Positions 42,080 through 51,174 of a stretch of DNA of 64,000 nucleotides are shown here, one piece after another. Origin of the DNA: Symsagittifera roscoffensis (taxonomy: Eukaryota; Xenacoelomorpha; Acoela; Convolutidae); NCBI RefSeq assembly GCF_963678635.1, contig NC_087063.1, positions 28,267,407-28,331,406 on the forward strand, in the 5' to 3' direction. The notes beneath the pieces are model-generated. The model was not told the DNA's origin, made no database searches, and worked only from the letters and a program-made list of their open reading frames with translations. Each line of letters begins with the position of its first letter. The stretch's first letter is position 1. A program made the translations under genes and the position numbers.

Positions 42080-44817
42080 CCCTTTAGAAGATTCAATGTC
42101 ATGTACATCACTAACAGCGGCATGGGTGGAAGTGTTTGTATTCTCCTTGGATTTGTTTGTTCCAGCCTTATCCGAGGAAATATTCTTTCGGCTCCATGGA
42201 GCAAGACATTATGTGTGCTATCACACTCTGGCTTCGGGCACTTTTTTGCTCTAGAACATTGCCGGAAACTATGATTGCCATTGAGACAAGCGAAGCAAAG
42301 TTTCTGTTCAGCTACGTATTTTGCTCGCTGAGTAGCATTCTTTTCCTTAAAAACAGCACAACTCCACAATGCATGACTACCCTTACACAAAACGCACGGC
42401 GGAAACTTAGACTTATCCTGAGCCTTACTAGTTACCTGGCTATTGGCTGCAAAAACTTTGATTGTTTTTGGTTTAACCGGTTCCTCTTTTTTTGCCTTAG
42501 AGTTGAGTAAACGTAATCTTTCATGCCCCTCGGCCTTTTCTTTCAACCAGTTGTTAAAGTCTAAGAGTGTTGGTCGCTGCCACTTATGTCTAACAGTATG
42601 CATTGACCAAGCCTCCTTGAGGTAAGGCGGAAGTTTACTAACAGCTTGGTTTAACAGGTTAACACTCTTTAGATCATCGTGGAAAGACAATGATTTGAAA
42701 ACTGCTACGAGGCCAGATATGGCAGAGGAGAAACTAATGACATTTTCCGAATTGTGCATTTCAAGTGGATGAAAAATATTCAGCTTATCAAGATGCGCAC
42801 CAACAATGGCATGTGGTTGCCCAAACTTCCGTTGCAAGGTGGCCAGTGCATCCTTGTACATAACGCCACTATAACTAAACTCCGCAATTGCGGTTTTTGC
42901 TTTGCCTATGACGAGCGTTTTTAAGTATGTCAGTTTCGTATCATCGGTGAGAACAGCGGAATCAACGGTGGACTTAAACTGACCAAACCATTCGTGCCAG
43001 TTTAACGGGTTGCCGTCAAACTGGGCTAACTTCCATTCAGGAAGATGATCTTTGCGGCTATGCATATATAATTCCGCCAATACACGAGCGGAGAGAGGTC
43101 GATCCGATGAACAACCTTGGTTCGGATAAGCAGAAGACGGTGCGTAGTCTTCGTTGACTGGCTGATAACCAGTATTAGTATGATTGACGAAATGCGGAAC
43201 ATGTTGTGGATGAACTGGGGGAGTATTAAAATACACAGTCCCACCACTAGTATAAGGAGCGGCGGTGTTACACGATGGGACAACAGTTGTCACATTAGAA
43301 AAATTGTTTCCAGCATTACAACACTGAGCAGGCGTGACGATTGGAGTTGTAGCAGCCAATCGCCATAAGTTTGCATCACTTGTGTAGTAATCGTTGATAC
43401 TAGGTGACACAGTATGCGGAACAAAGGGAAGATTATGTTGCGTCTGGACTGGCGCTGCATGGCAATTAGGTGCCAAAAAGAAAACCGGCGTTGGGTTTAC
43501 TCCAGAAGATGAGAAGCCACCACCAGCAAACGCAGGCGACAAAGAAACAAAACCAGAACCGGGTTGGGCCGGTAACATTGGGACAGGTAATGATTCCGGT
43601 TGCGCGATGGCAAAACTACCATTAGTTATGTTTGAACTCATGGTCTGTATAGGAACAGCAGACGGTGGTGGTAACACGTGTGCACTAGAATGCATATTGT
43701 TAACTGGGAATGGAACAGAGGCTGGGAATGAAACAGAAGCTTGCAATGGTAAAAGGCTTGCACTGCCAAATTGAGGCATAGCCCGATGTCCATAACTATG
43801 GATTCCAGGGTCACTCAATGCTGTGTGCTCATGGTTATGATTATTACTGGTGTGAATTGCATGAGCAAGGAGGGCGGAAGTCGTCGGTCCTGACGAAATG
43901 GGTACATGAGTGAAGGCCTGCAAACCTGGCGCACTAGCAACGTCGGGAAGTGCTTGTGAACTAACAGAGTCTACCCAATCATTAGTTCGATCGGTTGCTA
44001 CCTTTGAAATAGGTTGACTTATTCCTGCCAAGTTACTTTCAGCTACCTTCTCGCTAACCTCAGATGAACTGTCCTCAAGTTCAAACGCTTTCAATTCCAT
44101 TTCATTTAGTTGCTTTTTATGATTTTCAGCCAATTGCTCTAGTTCCAGCTGACTTTGTTCGAACTTAAGACGGTTATCTTGCTCTTTAAGTCTTAACGAT
44201 ACTTGATACTGCCTTTCCAGCTCCTCATGGCGTCGTTTTACTAAAGCTAACTCATGCCGTTTCTCACTTGATGACATAGTGCGAACAGTCGACGTATGAC
44301 GAGTGGAAGCAGATTTATCAGACTTATGTGAGTCAAGCTTTCTACTATCCTTAGACTTATTAGAGACCTTAGACCTGTTTTCAGATATTCGTGCTGCTGA
44401 ATCACTTGTTTTGTGCGAGCGTGAGGATGTCTCAGACCTAGTTTGTTGTAAAGATCCCTTGCTCCCTGTAATGCCGGCTGCTGGAAATGACGTAGGTTCA
44501 AGGCTCATCTTGTAACTCTGAGCTTCGTGCATTACTTTATCGTTAATTTCGGTTACTTTCTTAAGCCAAAGGTCTTGCTGAGCAATAATTTTTTCAGGAT
44601 TTTCCGTTTTTCCCGTTAACCTAATTAATTGCTCATTGACGTCGACAGCTTTTTCCAACGCAATTTTACATTTGTAAACAGCATTATCAATTTTTGTAGT
44701 GCGACTATTATTCTCAATGTACTCAAGTAATAGTGAGTGACCTTTAAGCAGCTCATTTTCTAGATTTAGACGGGTTTCGAATAAATTGCGTATCTTACTT
44801 TGGAATTTTTCGTCCAT
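42040..44817 (-). CDS. gag: Gag (BEL/Pao)
   Basis: About 925 codons from the ATG at 44,817 (MDEKFQSKIRNLF), intact. Coiled coil at ~190-250 (KRRHEELERQYQVSLRLKEQ), a long Pro/Ser/Asn/His-rich low-complexity region (~280-570), a capsid-like region of the type found before BEL/Pao knuckles (~595-760, LAQFDGNPLNWHEWFGQF, KLTYLKTLV) and zinc knuckles (~805-860: CVLCKGSHALWSC; CFACLNGNHSFRQC; CPKPECDSTH). It assembles the particle and binds RNA. The codon listed upstream (GTG at 44,826) is not needed. Confidence 0.88.
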   Translation of the reverse strand: MDEKFQSKIRNLFETRLNLENELLKGHSLLLEYIENNSRTTKIDNAVYKCKIALEKAVDVNEQLIRLTGKTENPEKIIAQQDLWLKKVTEINDKVMHEAQSYKMSLEPTSFPAAGITGSKGSLQQTRSETSSRSHKTSDSAARISENRSKVSNKSKDSRKLDSHKSDKSASTRHTSTVRTMSSSEKRHELALVKRRHEELERQYQVSLRLKEQDNRLKFEQSQLELEQLAENHKKQLNEMELKAFELEDSSSEVSEKVAESNLAGISQPISKVATDRTNDWVDSVSSQALPDVASAPGLQAFTHVPISSGPTTSALLAHAIHTSNNHNHEHTALSDPGIHSYGHRAMPQFGSASLLPLQASVSFPASVPFPVNNMHSSAHVLPPPSAVPIQTMSSNITNGSFAIAQPESLPVPMLPAQPGSGFVSLSPAFAGGGFSSSGVNPTPVFFLAPNCHAAPVQTQHNLPFVPHTVSPSINDYYTSDANLWRLAATTPIVTPAQCCNAGNNFSNVTTVVPSCNTAAPYTSGGTVYFNTPPVHPQHVPHFVNHTNTGYQPVNEDYAPSSAYPNQGCSSDRPLSARVLAELYMHSRKDHLPEWKLAQFDGNPLNWHEWFGQFKSTVDSAVLTDDTKLTYLKTLVIGKAKTAIAEFSYSGVMYKDALATLQRKFGQPHAIVGAHLDKLNIFHPLEMHNSENVISFSSAISGLVAVFKSLSFHDDLKSVNLLNQAVSKLPPYLKEAWSMHTVRHKWQRPTLLDFNNWLKEKAEGHERLRLLNSKAKKEEPVKPKTIKVFAANSQVTSKAQDKSKFPPCVLCKGSHALWSCAVFKEKNATQRAKYVAEQKLCFACLNGNHSFRQCSRAKKCPKPECDSTHNVLLHGAERIFPRIRLEQTNPRRIQTLPPMPLLVMYMTLNLLKGCCQLQNLVYPRM

Positions 44818-44910
44818 GTTTTTCACAAATTGACAATATTCTACGGATGCTCACTTATAGAAAACAATCAATAAAATGAGATACTGTTTTGGTACGTAAT
44901 TAAATTTGCA

Positions 44911-45555
44911 TTAGTAAATCAACATTAGCTTACAAGACGGGGGAACTTGACGTCTCAAAGCTTCTACCTGAAGCCTATTTCTTATAGCTTTCCGAGCTTT
45001 GAGGGGTAAGCGGTTTCGCTTCTTACGTGTCTCAAGGATATTAAGATTAGCGCTATAACGCCTTAGAAGGAGGAGAGTCTTTAACTCAAGGGAAGGAGGC
45101 TGGTGAAGCTCTTTGTACTTCTCAATTAGTACCTGGTCCTTAGCCTTACGCTTAGAGATAAAGTCTTTAACGACGTTGAGAACGAGAATACCTGTTGAAA
45201 CTAAACTTTCCTCTATATCCTCGGTTCCGTTCCGTCTACAGTATACGATCGCACAAATGTTTGTCCTATACCTTGATAACAAATTGACAAGTTGCTCACT
45301 ACTCAGCTTGCGGTTATTGTTGCTGCGGTGCCTACTTATCGAGTTATTAATGGCGTCGTGCCAAATTACAAGGTCGTTACGGTGCGACAAGTAATGATGA
45401 AGGTAGTACTGTATTGTTTTCTGAGAGTCCCTAGCGTTAAAGTTCAAACTTAAACCTGGCTTCGTAAAGCAAGTATCTTTGACGCGCTTCTGGGACGGAA
45501 CGGGAAGTTTTCGGAGCGCGTGATCCAAAGAACTAGCTCCTAGAATGAATACCAT
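44911..45555 (-). CDS. Accessory ORF upstream of gag, possibly SGNH-like (BEL/Pao)
   Basis: About 215 codons from an ATG at 45,555, in element orientation, intact, between the leader and gag. Segments recall an SGNH fold: VFILGASSLDHAL where GDS would be, TKPGLSLN for the Gly block, and DLVIWHDAINNSIS for the Asn block; a strand ICAIVYCRRNG follows. No clear block V Asp-His is seen. The tail is basic and helical (KKRNRLPLKARKAIRNRL). Most BEL/Pao elements have no gene here. An alternative is an RNA-binding or regulatory protein. The frame extends upstream to 45,648 with a GTG. Confidence 0.5.
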   Translation of the reverse strand: MVFILGASSLDHALRKLPVPSQKRVKDTCFTKPGLSLNFNARDSQKTIQYYLHHYLSHRNDLVIWHDAINNSISRHRSNNNRKLSSEQLVNLLSRYRTNICAIVYCRRNGTEDIEESLVSTGILVLNVVKDFISKRKAKDQVLIEKYKELHQPPSLELKTLLLLRRYSANLNILETRKKRNRLPLKARKAIRNRLQVEALRRQVPPSCKLMLIY

Positions 45556-45625
45556 ACACTTAGGGGACCTATGCGACGGCTTCGTTACGCTTAAGTACCA
45601 ATGGGGTTGGAAAATTAAATAGGTC

Positions 45626-45930
45626 GGTTGAACTCCAACAACACACACGGAGTAAACCTGAGGATGAAAGAATTCAACTTAACTCACTTAATATCACCCT
45701 ACCTGACCACTTATCTTTACTGTCACGCAACGAAGTCAATAATCAGACGGGCTGAAACGGCTTTGTTTTATTTGAAGCGCACTGGCTTCAAATCCGCTTT
45801 CAGTTTCACCAATGGTGGGTGGGGTATCAGGCAAATTGGTTAAGTTCCAACAACACACGCGGAAGAAACCTGAGGATGAAAAAACTCAACTTAATTTGCC
45901 TGATATTTCGCTACCAGACCACTTAACATA
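45626..45930. repeat. Pair of diverged direct repeats in BEL/Pao leader
   Basis: About 90 bp at 45,626-45,715 and 45,837-45,930 share CCAACAACACAC, AAACCTGAGGATGAAA, CAACTTAA and CTGA/CAGACCACTTA in the same order, about 210 bp apart. The first copy overlaps the upstream end of the accessory ORF frame. Confidence 0.65.
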
Positions 45931-46375
45931 GGGTTTTTGTCATCTTACAGCATAATTTTGCAGAACTCTGCAGACGTTTTGAGGATTTTTTTTTTGGCAA
46001 TTTTTTACTTTTTTCACAAAATTTTTCAGAAAATTTTGGTCAGCAGGTTCGATTCATAAACCAATCCAAAAACTAGTCCAGTACCTCTAGTCTATGTTCC
46101 GATTTCACTGATTAATATTCCGTTCACATATATCCAAAATCGAGAAAAAATGTCAAGTCAGTTTGTCTATGTACCGACTGTAAGATATTTCAGTTCAACG
46201 GAACTGTCCAAAAATTTTGGGTTTTGAGAAAAATTACCGAGGGCTAGCTTGCGGGAAAATTTCTAGCATATATGACATCGTATATAAATTTAAAGCACGA
46301 ATGGAGAGTTTTAAAAGTTTGTCGATTCTTACAGTTTTGAAGATTGGGCGGTCACCGGTCTTACACGACACATAC
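45931..46375 (-). other. Non-coding part of BEL/Pao leader
   Basis: About 445 bp, AT-rich, with T-runs near 45,985-46,030. No coding region or structured signal that I can support. Confidence 0.6.
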
Positions 46376-46753
46376 GCTCTCTGCAATCCGCAAGAGACCC
46401 TCTGCAATCCGCAACAGACACTCTGCAATCTGCAACCGACACTCTGCAATCCGCAACAGATGCTCTGCAATCCGCCACAGACACTCTGCAATCTGCAACC
46501 GACACTCTGCAATCCGCTACAGACACTCTGCAATCCGCAACAGATGCTCTGCAATCCGCCACAGACCCTCTGCAATCTGCAACCGACACTCTGCAATCCG
46601 CTACAGACACTCTGCAATCCGCAACAGATGCTCTGCAATCCGCCACAGACCCTCTGCAATCCGCTACAGACACTCTGCAATCAGCAACAGATGCTCTGCA
46701 ATCCGCTACAGACCCTCTGCAATCCGCTACAGGCACTCTGCAATCCGCAACAG
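46376..46753 (-). repeat. 21-bp tandem repeat array in BEL/Pao leader (~18 units)
   Basis: Units of the form CACTCTGCAATCCGCAACAGA, with variants (CTGCAACCGA, CGCTACAGA, TGCTCTGCAA, CCCTCTGCAA) arranged in a higher-order pattern of about four units (84 bp). Because 21 is a multiple of three and the units lack stops, several frames are open on both strands; on the element sense strand they would give SVADCR- or SVCSGLQ-type peptides. I treat these as consequences of the repeat and not as genes. Confidence 0.85.
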
Positions 46754-46761
46754 ACGCACTT

Positions 46762-46900
46762 TTGTCCCTTGTGTCGACCGACTTCGTGTCGTGGTCGGTC
46801 CCTTGTCGAGAAAAGAAAGACCTCGATGTCCCCTGTGTCGACCGACTTCGTGTCGTGGTCGGTCCCTTGTCGAGAAAAGAAAGACCTCGATGTCCCTTGT
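46762..46900 (-). repeat. 64-bp tandem duplication next to primer-binding site
   Basis: GTGTCGACCGACTTCGTGTC begins at 46,771 and again at 46,835. Each copy is preceded by TGTCCC(T/C)TGTG, which is also the inner half of the primer-binding site (TGTCCCTTGTG at 46,891), so a third, partial unit ends in the true site. Confidence 0.8.
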
Positions 46901-46909
46901 GGGGCGCCA
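46891..46909 (-). other. Primer-binding site of BEL/Pao
   Basis: Sense strand TGGCGCCCCACAAGGGACA, four bases after the 5' LTR. It resembles the 3' end complement of a Lys-type tRNA (TGGCGCCC core). The exact tRNA would depend on the host set. Confidence 0.75.
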
Positions 46910-46913
46910 AAAA

Positions 46914-47382
46914 TATGCCCGCTCAATCTCCGTATTTTGGTAAAACTATGAAGTCGAATGCTTTGAATTATAAAGAGTATTTATCGGCAAAAACTCTCGG
47001 AAAACTCAATACTTTATCATAATTTTGGTCAAGCATAAAATCATATAACTTCAATTCTGAACTGTCCGTATTTTGTACAAATCGGCACAAGCTAGCCACA
47101 AGAACCGGTCGGTAATGTCCTTGAGACAAATTGCTCTTTTTGGCGGTCAACCTTAATCAAGGCTGAACCGAATTAGAACCAAAAAACAGTTAAAATAGGA
47201 TGTAACCCCCGTTTTTAGTATATTAATACATGGGCAGGTGGGGGACTCGAACCTACGTCAACTGTTATTTCACACATATAATCGGCGTTAGCTTACTTTG
47301 TCTTAGTCCGCTTGGCCAACTGTGCTTATTTTATATGCATCTATACTCGTTTTATTCTATACTCTTGTTTTGCATTGCAACA
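46914..47382 (-). repeat. BEL/Pao 5' LTR
   Basis: 469 bp, with the same A-box (47,318-47,308) and B-box (47,253-47,243) pair on the minus strand as the other LTR. The AGGGT target duplication follows at 47,383-47,387. Confidence 0.9.
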
Positions 47383-47889
47383 AGGGTAGTTGAGTCATAT
47401 TTTAACCTACCAAATGAATATTCAAGTAGCATAATACTAACAGACAGTGATTTCATACTCACAAATAGAACATGTGCGATAGCAATTACAGCAGACATGA
47501 GTTTTAGGACAGCGTTAGCGGCAGATTCTAAGCGAGAATATAAAAACATAGAGTTCCTATGGAAGCAAAGACCAGGAGTAGGGGGCGTGGCAGCCTTACC
47601 TCCGGCGGCGTCACAGATACCGGGAAAATAGCTATGCTTCTTGGTGACGAGGGCGACGGAGAAGCAGCACGTGGACCCAGAGAACCTAGTCTTGTCCTTG
47701 ACCAGGTTGAGAGACTTCCTCGTGGAAATGGACGTGAAGGAGCTCTCGCGTCCAGTGTACGATCTGAACAGAGGACGACTGCATCGTCAGGAATTGTACG
47801 CGCTTGATACGCGTTTGATACACGTGATATTCTCTGATACTAATATACAAGTATATTTACATAAGAAATATTACTTAAGTATAGGCTGA
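47383..47889 (+). pseudogene. pol: Macro-like domain at the end of pol (copy C)
   Basis: The most complete version of this domain, about 165 codons in one frame with a single TAG at 47,629 (copies A and B: TAC). Order of elements: VVESYFNLPNEYS, ILTDSDF, CAIAITADM, TALAADSKREYKN, GVGGVAALPP, LCFLVTRATEKQH, LVLSLTRLRDFL, VKELSRPVYD, and the closing IFSDTNIQVYLH. This follows the macro-domain pattern (AHCVSAD-like strand, FK helix, GxVAxL turn, strand-helix, P-containing strand, VF-x-DT-x-I strand). The glycine-rich ADP-ribose loops are replaced, so binding may be lost. The domain ends at a TGA at 47,887. Confidence 0.6.
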
Positions 47890-48290
47890 GTGACGTGCGA
47901 GAGGGTGTTAGGCTAAAGACTAAGTTGTATGTAACGTGTGATATGTGTAATAGGTGTGATATGTTATGTTATGTGTTATGTTTTTAAGATCTTGGGTAAG
48001 AAGGGGTTAGTGACCATGAACAACTGAATGACGATCTTAGGAATAGATCTAAAGTTTGGACTGTCCAATCTTAGGTCGAATTCCAAAACTTTAGAGACCG
48101 ATTGAATTTTAATAAAATTTAGGATAAAAAACGTTTTATCAGACTGTTTTTAAGTAAATTTTAACGAGAAGTTAAGGTGAAACTGACAAGTGTGACATTC
48201 GTGACCTCTTTTCTAGATCCTGATTGATCATTTAATTGCTCACTTGAGTCAAAACCTTGGAATGAGAATAAATCGAACCTGAAGAACAGA
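47890..48290 (+). other. AT-rich spacer before ORF2 (copy C)
   Basis: Counterpart of 947-1,352 and 20,186-20,590, here in plus orientation, with GATATGTTATGTTATGTG-like runs at 47,940-47,985 and the candidate splice acceptor CCTCTTTTCTAG ending at 48,216. No ORF. Confidence 0.65.
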
Positions 48291-48497
48291 ATGGAAAATT
48301 TCATCTTGGATGAATTGATGGACCTGGCAGAGGCATATGTAGGACCGATGATAGATGCGATCTATCGTCGGCTAATGGATCGAGACTTCGCTCTGGAGGA
48401 CCCAGAGGTAGTCATGTTGCTGACCGCCCTGATAAACATGTGGAAAAGATTGTTCGAGGACTGCAGCAAAAGCAGAGCGAGGAGATTGAGCGGTTGA
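48291..48497 (+). pseudogene. ORF2 start (copy C), truncated
   Basis: 68 codons from the ATG at 48,291 (MENFILDELMDLAEAYVGPM), matching the ORF2 start of copies A and B for 48 residues. About 435 bp that encode residues ~49-193 in copy B are missing (join at about 48,434, TALI then NMWKRLFED), and a 1-nt loss near 48,465 shifts the frame. Confidence 0.7.
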
Positions 48498-49570
48498 GGC
48501 GGGATTACAAAGAGTGGATGGCGTTGACAACGGCCGTGGAGAAGGTGATACCTGCAAGGAGTATTCCTCGTGGGCAGTCCCCGATGGAGCTCTTGACGCC
48601 TCGAGAAATGAGCCAGACAACGGAGACACAACTCCCGACAGCAACTGGTCGAGTGATAATCCCGGACCCTAGTGACACCTTGGGTGACCCAATCGTGGAA
48701 CAAACGGTGAGGAAGCTGATAGAGACAGCTGGACGACTAGTCGCCAACAAGAATGCGCCAGGTTCCGGGGTGACTGCACCCTATGGAACGATCGACGACA
48801 CGGGCAGAGTACGACTCTCCCAGACCGTGATCAGACAGGGAATTAGCGACACGACGCCACTAATGGGGAGCTCTAAGGCCCCAGAGAGAAGAATACAGAA
48901 GATGCCAGCGAAGAAAGTGTCATGTGTAGTAGACGTACAAAAGAATAACCAGCTGAGATGTAACTTCACGGGAGTCCCGGAGACAGATCCGAGAGCTTGC
49001 TTCAATCGAGTGACTTGGAAACCGGCAGTAAACCTGCAACAACCGCCACTGGGGACATCACATCTGATACTGGGAGACAGCTTAGTCAGAGTACTATTGA
49101 ATTTGAGGACCTCTTGGGTCACCACGGTGATGGCCTTCGGATGTGCGACGATAGCTCAGTTATATCGGATGGTGGAACTAATGAATCCAGGGAGGATCCC
49201 CATTGTGATGATCCTGGTTGGAACGAATAACATCTCTAGAGGTTCGGATGAGCAGGAATCACTATGGAAATCAATGATGATGTGCTTGTTTACTACTCTC
49301 TGGCAGAAACTCAACTGCGCGGTACTGACCGTTTGCACTGTGCCAATGAACACAAGGAGCTTGACAGCAGCAGGTAGAAGGCACAACCAAGGAGTGGTCA
49401 GGTGGAATAATGTCTTGAGGAATATCGCAAGTCGGAATGCCGGGTGAATGATCCTCATGGACATCGAACATGAGTTGAGAGCTATGGATCAGGCCAGACT
49501 GACCACGGACGGCATCCACTTCGATAGTATAGAAGGACAGGCTTGGTTGAATTGAGTCTTCCAAGAGCGG
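48440..49570 (+). pseudogene. ORF2 SGNH-hydrolase domain (copy C)
   Basis: The complete set of SGNH blocks in one frame: ILGDSLVRV (~49,069-49,095, catalytic Ser), Gly in AFGCATIAQL, VGTNNISRG (oxyanion Asn; Asn for Asp compared with copy B) and TTDGIHFDS (49,502-49,525, catalytic Asp-His). Two TGA codons interrupt it, at 49,445 and 49,555, each explained by a C-to-T change from CGA. The domain spans about 170 residues. SGNH hydrolases cleave ester bonds, often lipids or acetylated sugars; what this one acts on is unknown. Confidence 0.75.
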
Positions 49571-50581
49571 TTGGATGAGTTGGAAGTAGAATTCTTTGAC
49601 ACAGGAGTGCTAAAGGAGGTAGGAACATTGAATGACACGGTGATTACCACCTTTGTGCCTCCTAGCCTGGAAACACGCTTGGGGACGGTCCCGGCCGTCA
49701 CGAACTACAGACAGCAGAGCTCCAGCGAACCAGGTCAAAGGACAGACGTTCGAGATCGATTGGGAGAAGCGCCGGTGAGGAGGAGCATTCATCCTAGGAG
49801 AAGACTAGGGCCTGTCAACCCGATGGAAGAGGCAACTAGCACGTCTAGATCAGACACGAGATCGGAGACGACAGGTGCCAGTCGAGAGGAGAGACGCCCG
49901 GATAGAGGCTCATTGATGTGGTCAAGGCCCATACCATCTCCCTGGCATGTGTACAATGACGAACTAATAAAGCTGGATCTCCAGAGGGTGAGCTTAATCG
50001 AGGATGCCAGGAGGATGCTGAATGGAGCGAGGCTATCCGTCAGTAGACTGTACTCGATAACAGGCGTAGACTGGTTGATAGCCGCTGGCATAAACTTCAG
50101 CTCCACGACGGCCTTGAGATTTGCTGACCTAGAGGGACTGCCCTCTAACAACACAATGGGACCAGTGAACGCCCGACCGTTACAAGACGTGAAACTAAAT
50201 CACGACGAAGGGAGTCGAGAAGAGAGACCTGGAAGATTTCTGGTAACGAGGGCGCCGATCGGACAACATGTGAAGATGTTCAGGCAGTTGAGCTCACCCC
50301 CAGGTCATGTGAAAGATAGAATATACCCGAAACAAGTGAGTCAAGATGGTGACGTCCAAAGGTACGGCGGATTGAAAGCGATTAAGAAAGATGAGACCAT
50401 CTTTGCCGCGTACGACAAAGCAGAAATGAGGAAGGCCAAGATTATGATAGTAGCGAATTCAGAGTTCGTGTACACTTCCAAGTCTCTGTTTTGGCCGGAT
50501 GTCATAATGTTGGCAGCGGTCGGACTGGACCTACTGCAAGCCGTATCTCTGGCAATTGGGTGCAAAGACAGACGGACATGA
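49571..50581 (+). pseudogene. ORF2 region after SGNH domain (copy C)
   Basis: About 330 codons in the same frame as the SGNH domain; the TTG at 49,571 is not a start. A basic low-complexity part (RSIHPRRRLG, RSDTRSETTGASREER) is followed by a globular part with KIMIVANSEFVYTS and WPDVIMLAAVGLDLLQAV. With the next piece (IVFAGINDHLHSRG) these could form a second, degenerate SGNH-like fold. The frame shifts near 50,565. Confidence 0.55.
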
Positions 50582-51174
50582 ACCCAGTCACGATCGTTTT
50601 TGCTGGCATCAATGACCATTTGCACAGTAGAGGTTTTCTGAGCAGACTCAGAGATCCTACAATGGCAGAAAATGCAGTGTGGCCAGCGATAAAGGATATC
50701 CTGGAGTCAATGGGTGAAGTGGTGGATGCGACGAAGGAGGGGTCGTTCACCAAGGTGACACCGAGAGTAGTGTTCGCGCTGTCTCCGGGGTATGCATGTC
50801 TACCGGATGGATTGAAATTCGTGTATGCGATCATGACCTTGATTTCGGAAGGGAAATAAGATGTGATCATATCAGCCCCAAATCTCATGATAGAGATGGA
50901 GAACCTGAGACCACTCAGGGCTGAACTACCTGCGGTGTGGTCAGATATCTCGAACGCGATGAGAGGATTCAAGGACCATGCGCTGCACATGTTAGTGTTG
51001 GATGAGGTGCTGGGGTTGGAACTGTCCATATTCAGTCGATAGCTCAAACTTAAACCGGGAATAGACGACGACCATCGAGTCGTCACAGCGATGTCGAACG
51101 ACTTATGGTTCCGAGCAATGGAAGTAACAGGTGAAAAAGCGAGAAGGAAGAATTCATAGCAGACTAGAGCTCAT
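50491..51174 (+). pseudogene. ORF2 central region, GIND-containing (copy C)
   Basis: The frame from about 50,560 encodes NPVTIVFAGINDHLHSRGFL, RVVFALSPGYACLPDGLKF, DVIISAPN and HMLVLDEVLGLELS. Three nonsense codons interrupt it (50,857, about 51,041 and 51,158). The alternation of hydrophobic strands and the GIND motif recall an alpha/beta hydrolase-like SGNH core. No confident family. This part is deleted from copy B and lies outside copies A and D in the window. Confidence 0.5.

Larger units (their letters stand above)
37729..47382 (-). mobile_element. Full-length BEL/Pao LTR retrotransposon nested in copy C
   Basis: 9,654 bp on the minus strand. Two 469-bp LTRs, target duplication AGGGT, primer-binding site matching a Lys-type tRNA end (46,891-46,909), polypurine tract next to the 3' LTR, and coding order accessory ORF, gag, protease, RT, RNase H, integrase, which is the BEL/Pao order. 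The LTRs differ at only two positions that I found (about 37,979 and 38,045), so the insertion is recent. The coding part still has at least three in-frame stops and two frame changes, so it was probably mobilised in trans or decayed after insertion. Confidence 0.92.

Noticed and set aside
46376-46753. CRISPR-like regular repeats
   Set aside because: Units are contiguous without unique spacers, in a eukaryotic retroelement leader; it is a minisatellite.
46234-46943. Several overlapping open frames on both strands with repeated SVADCR-, GLQSVC- and SAIRNR-type peptides
   Set aside because: They all result from the stop-free 21-bp tandem repeat; there is no unique sequence beyond the repeat and no independent start signal.
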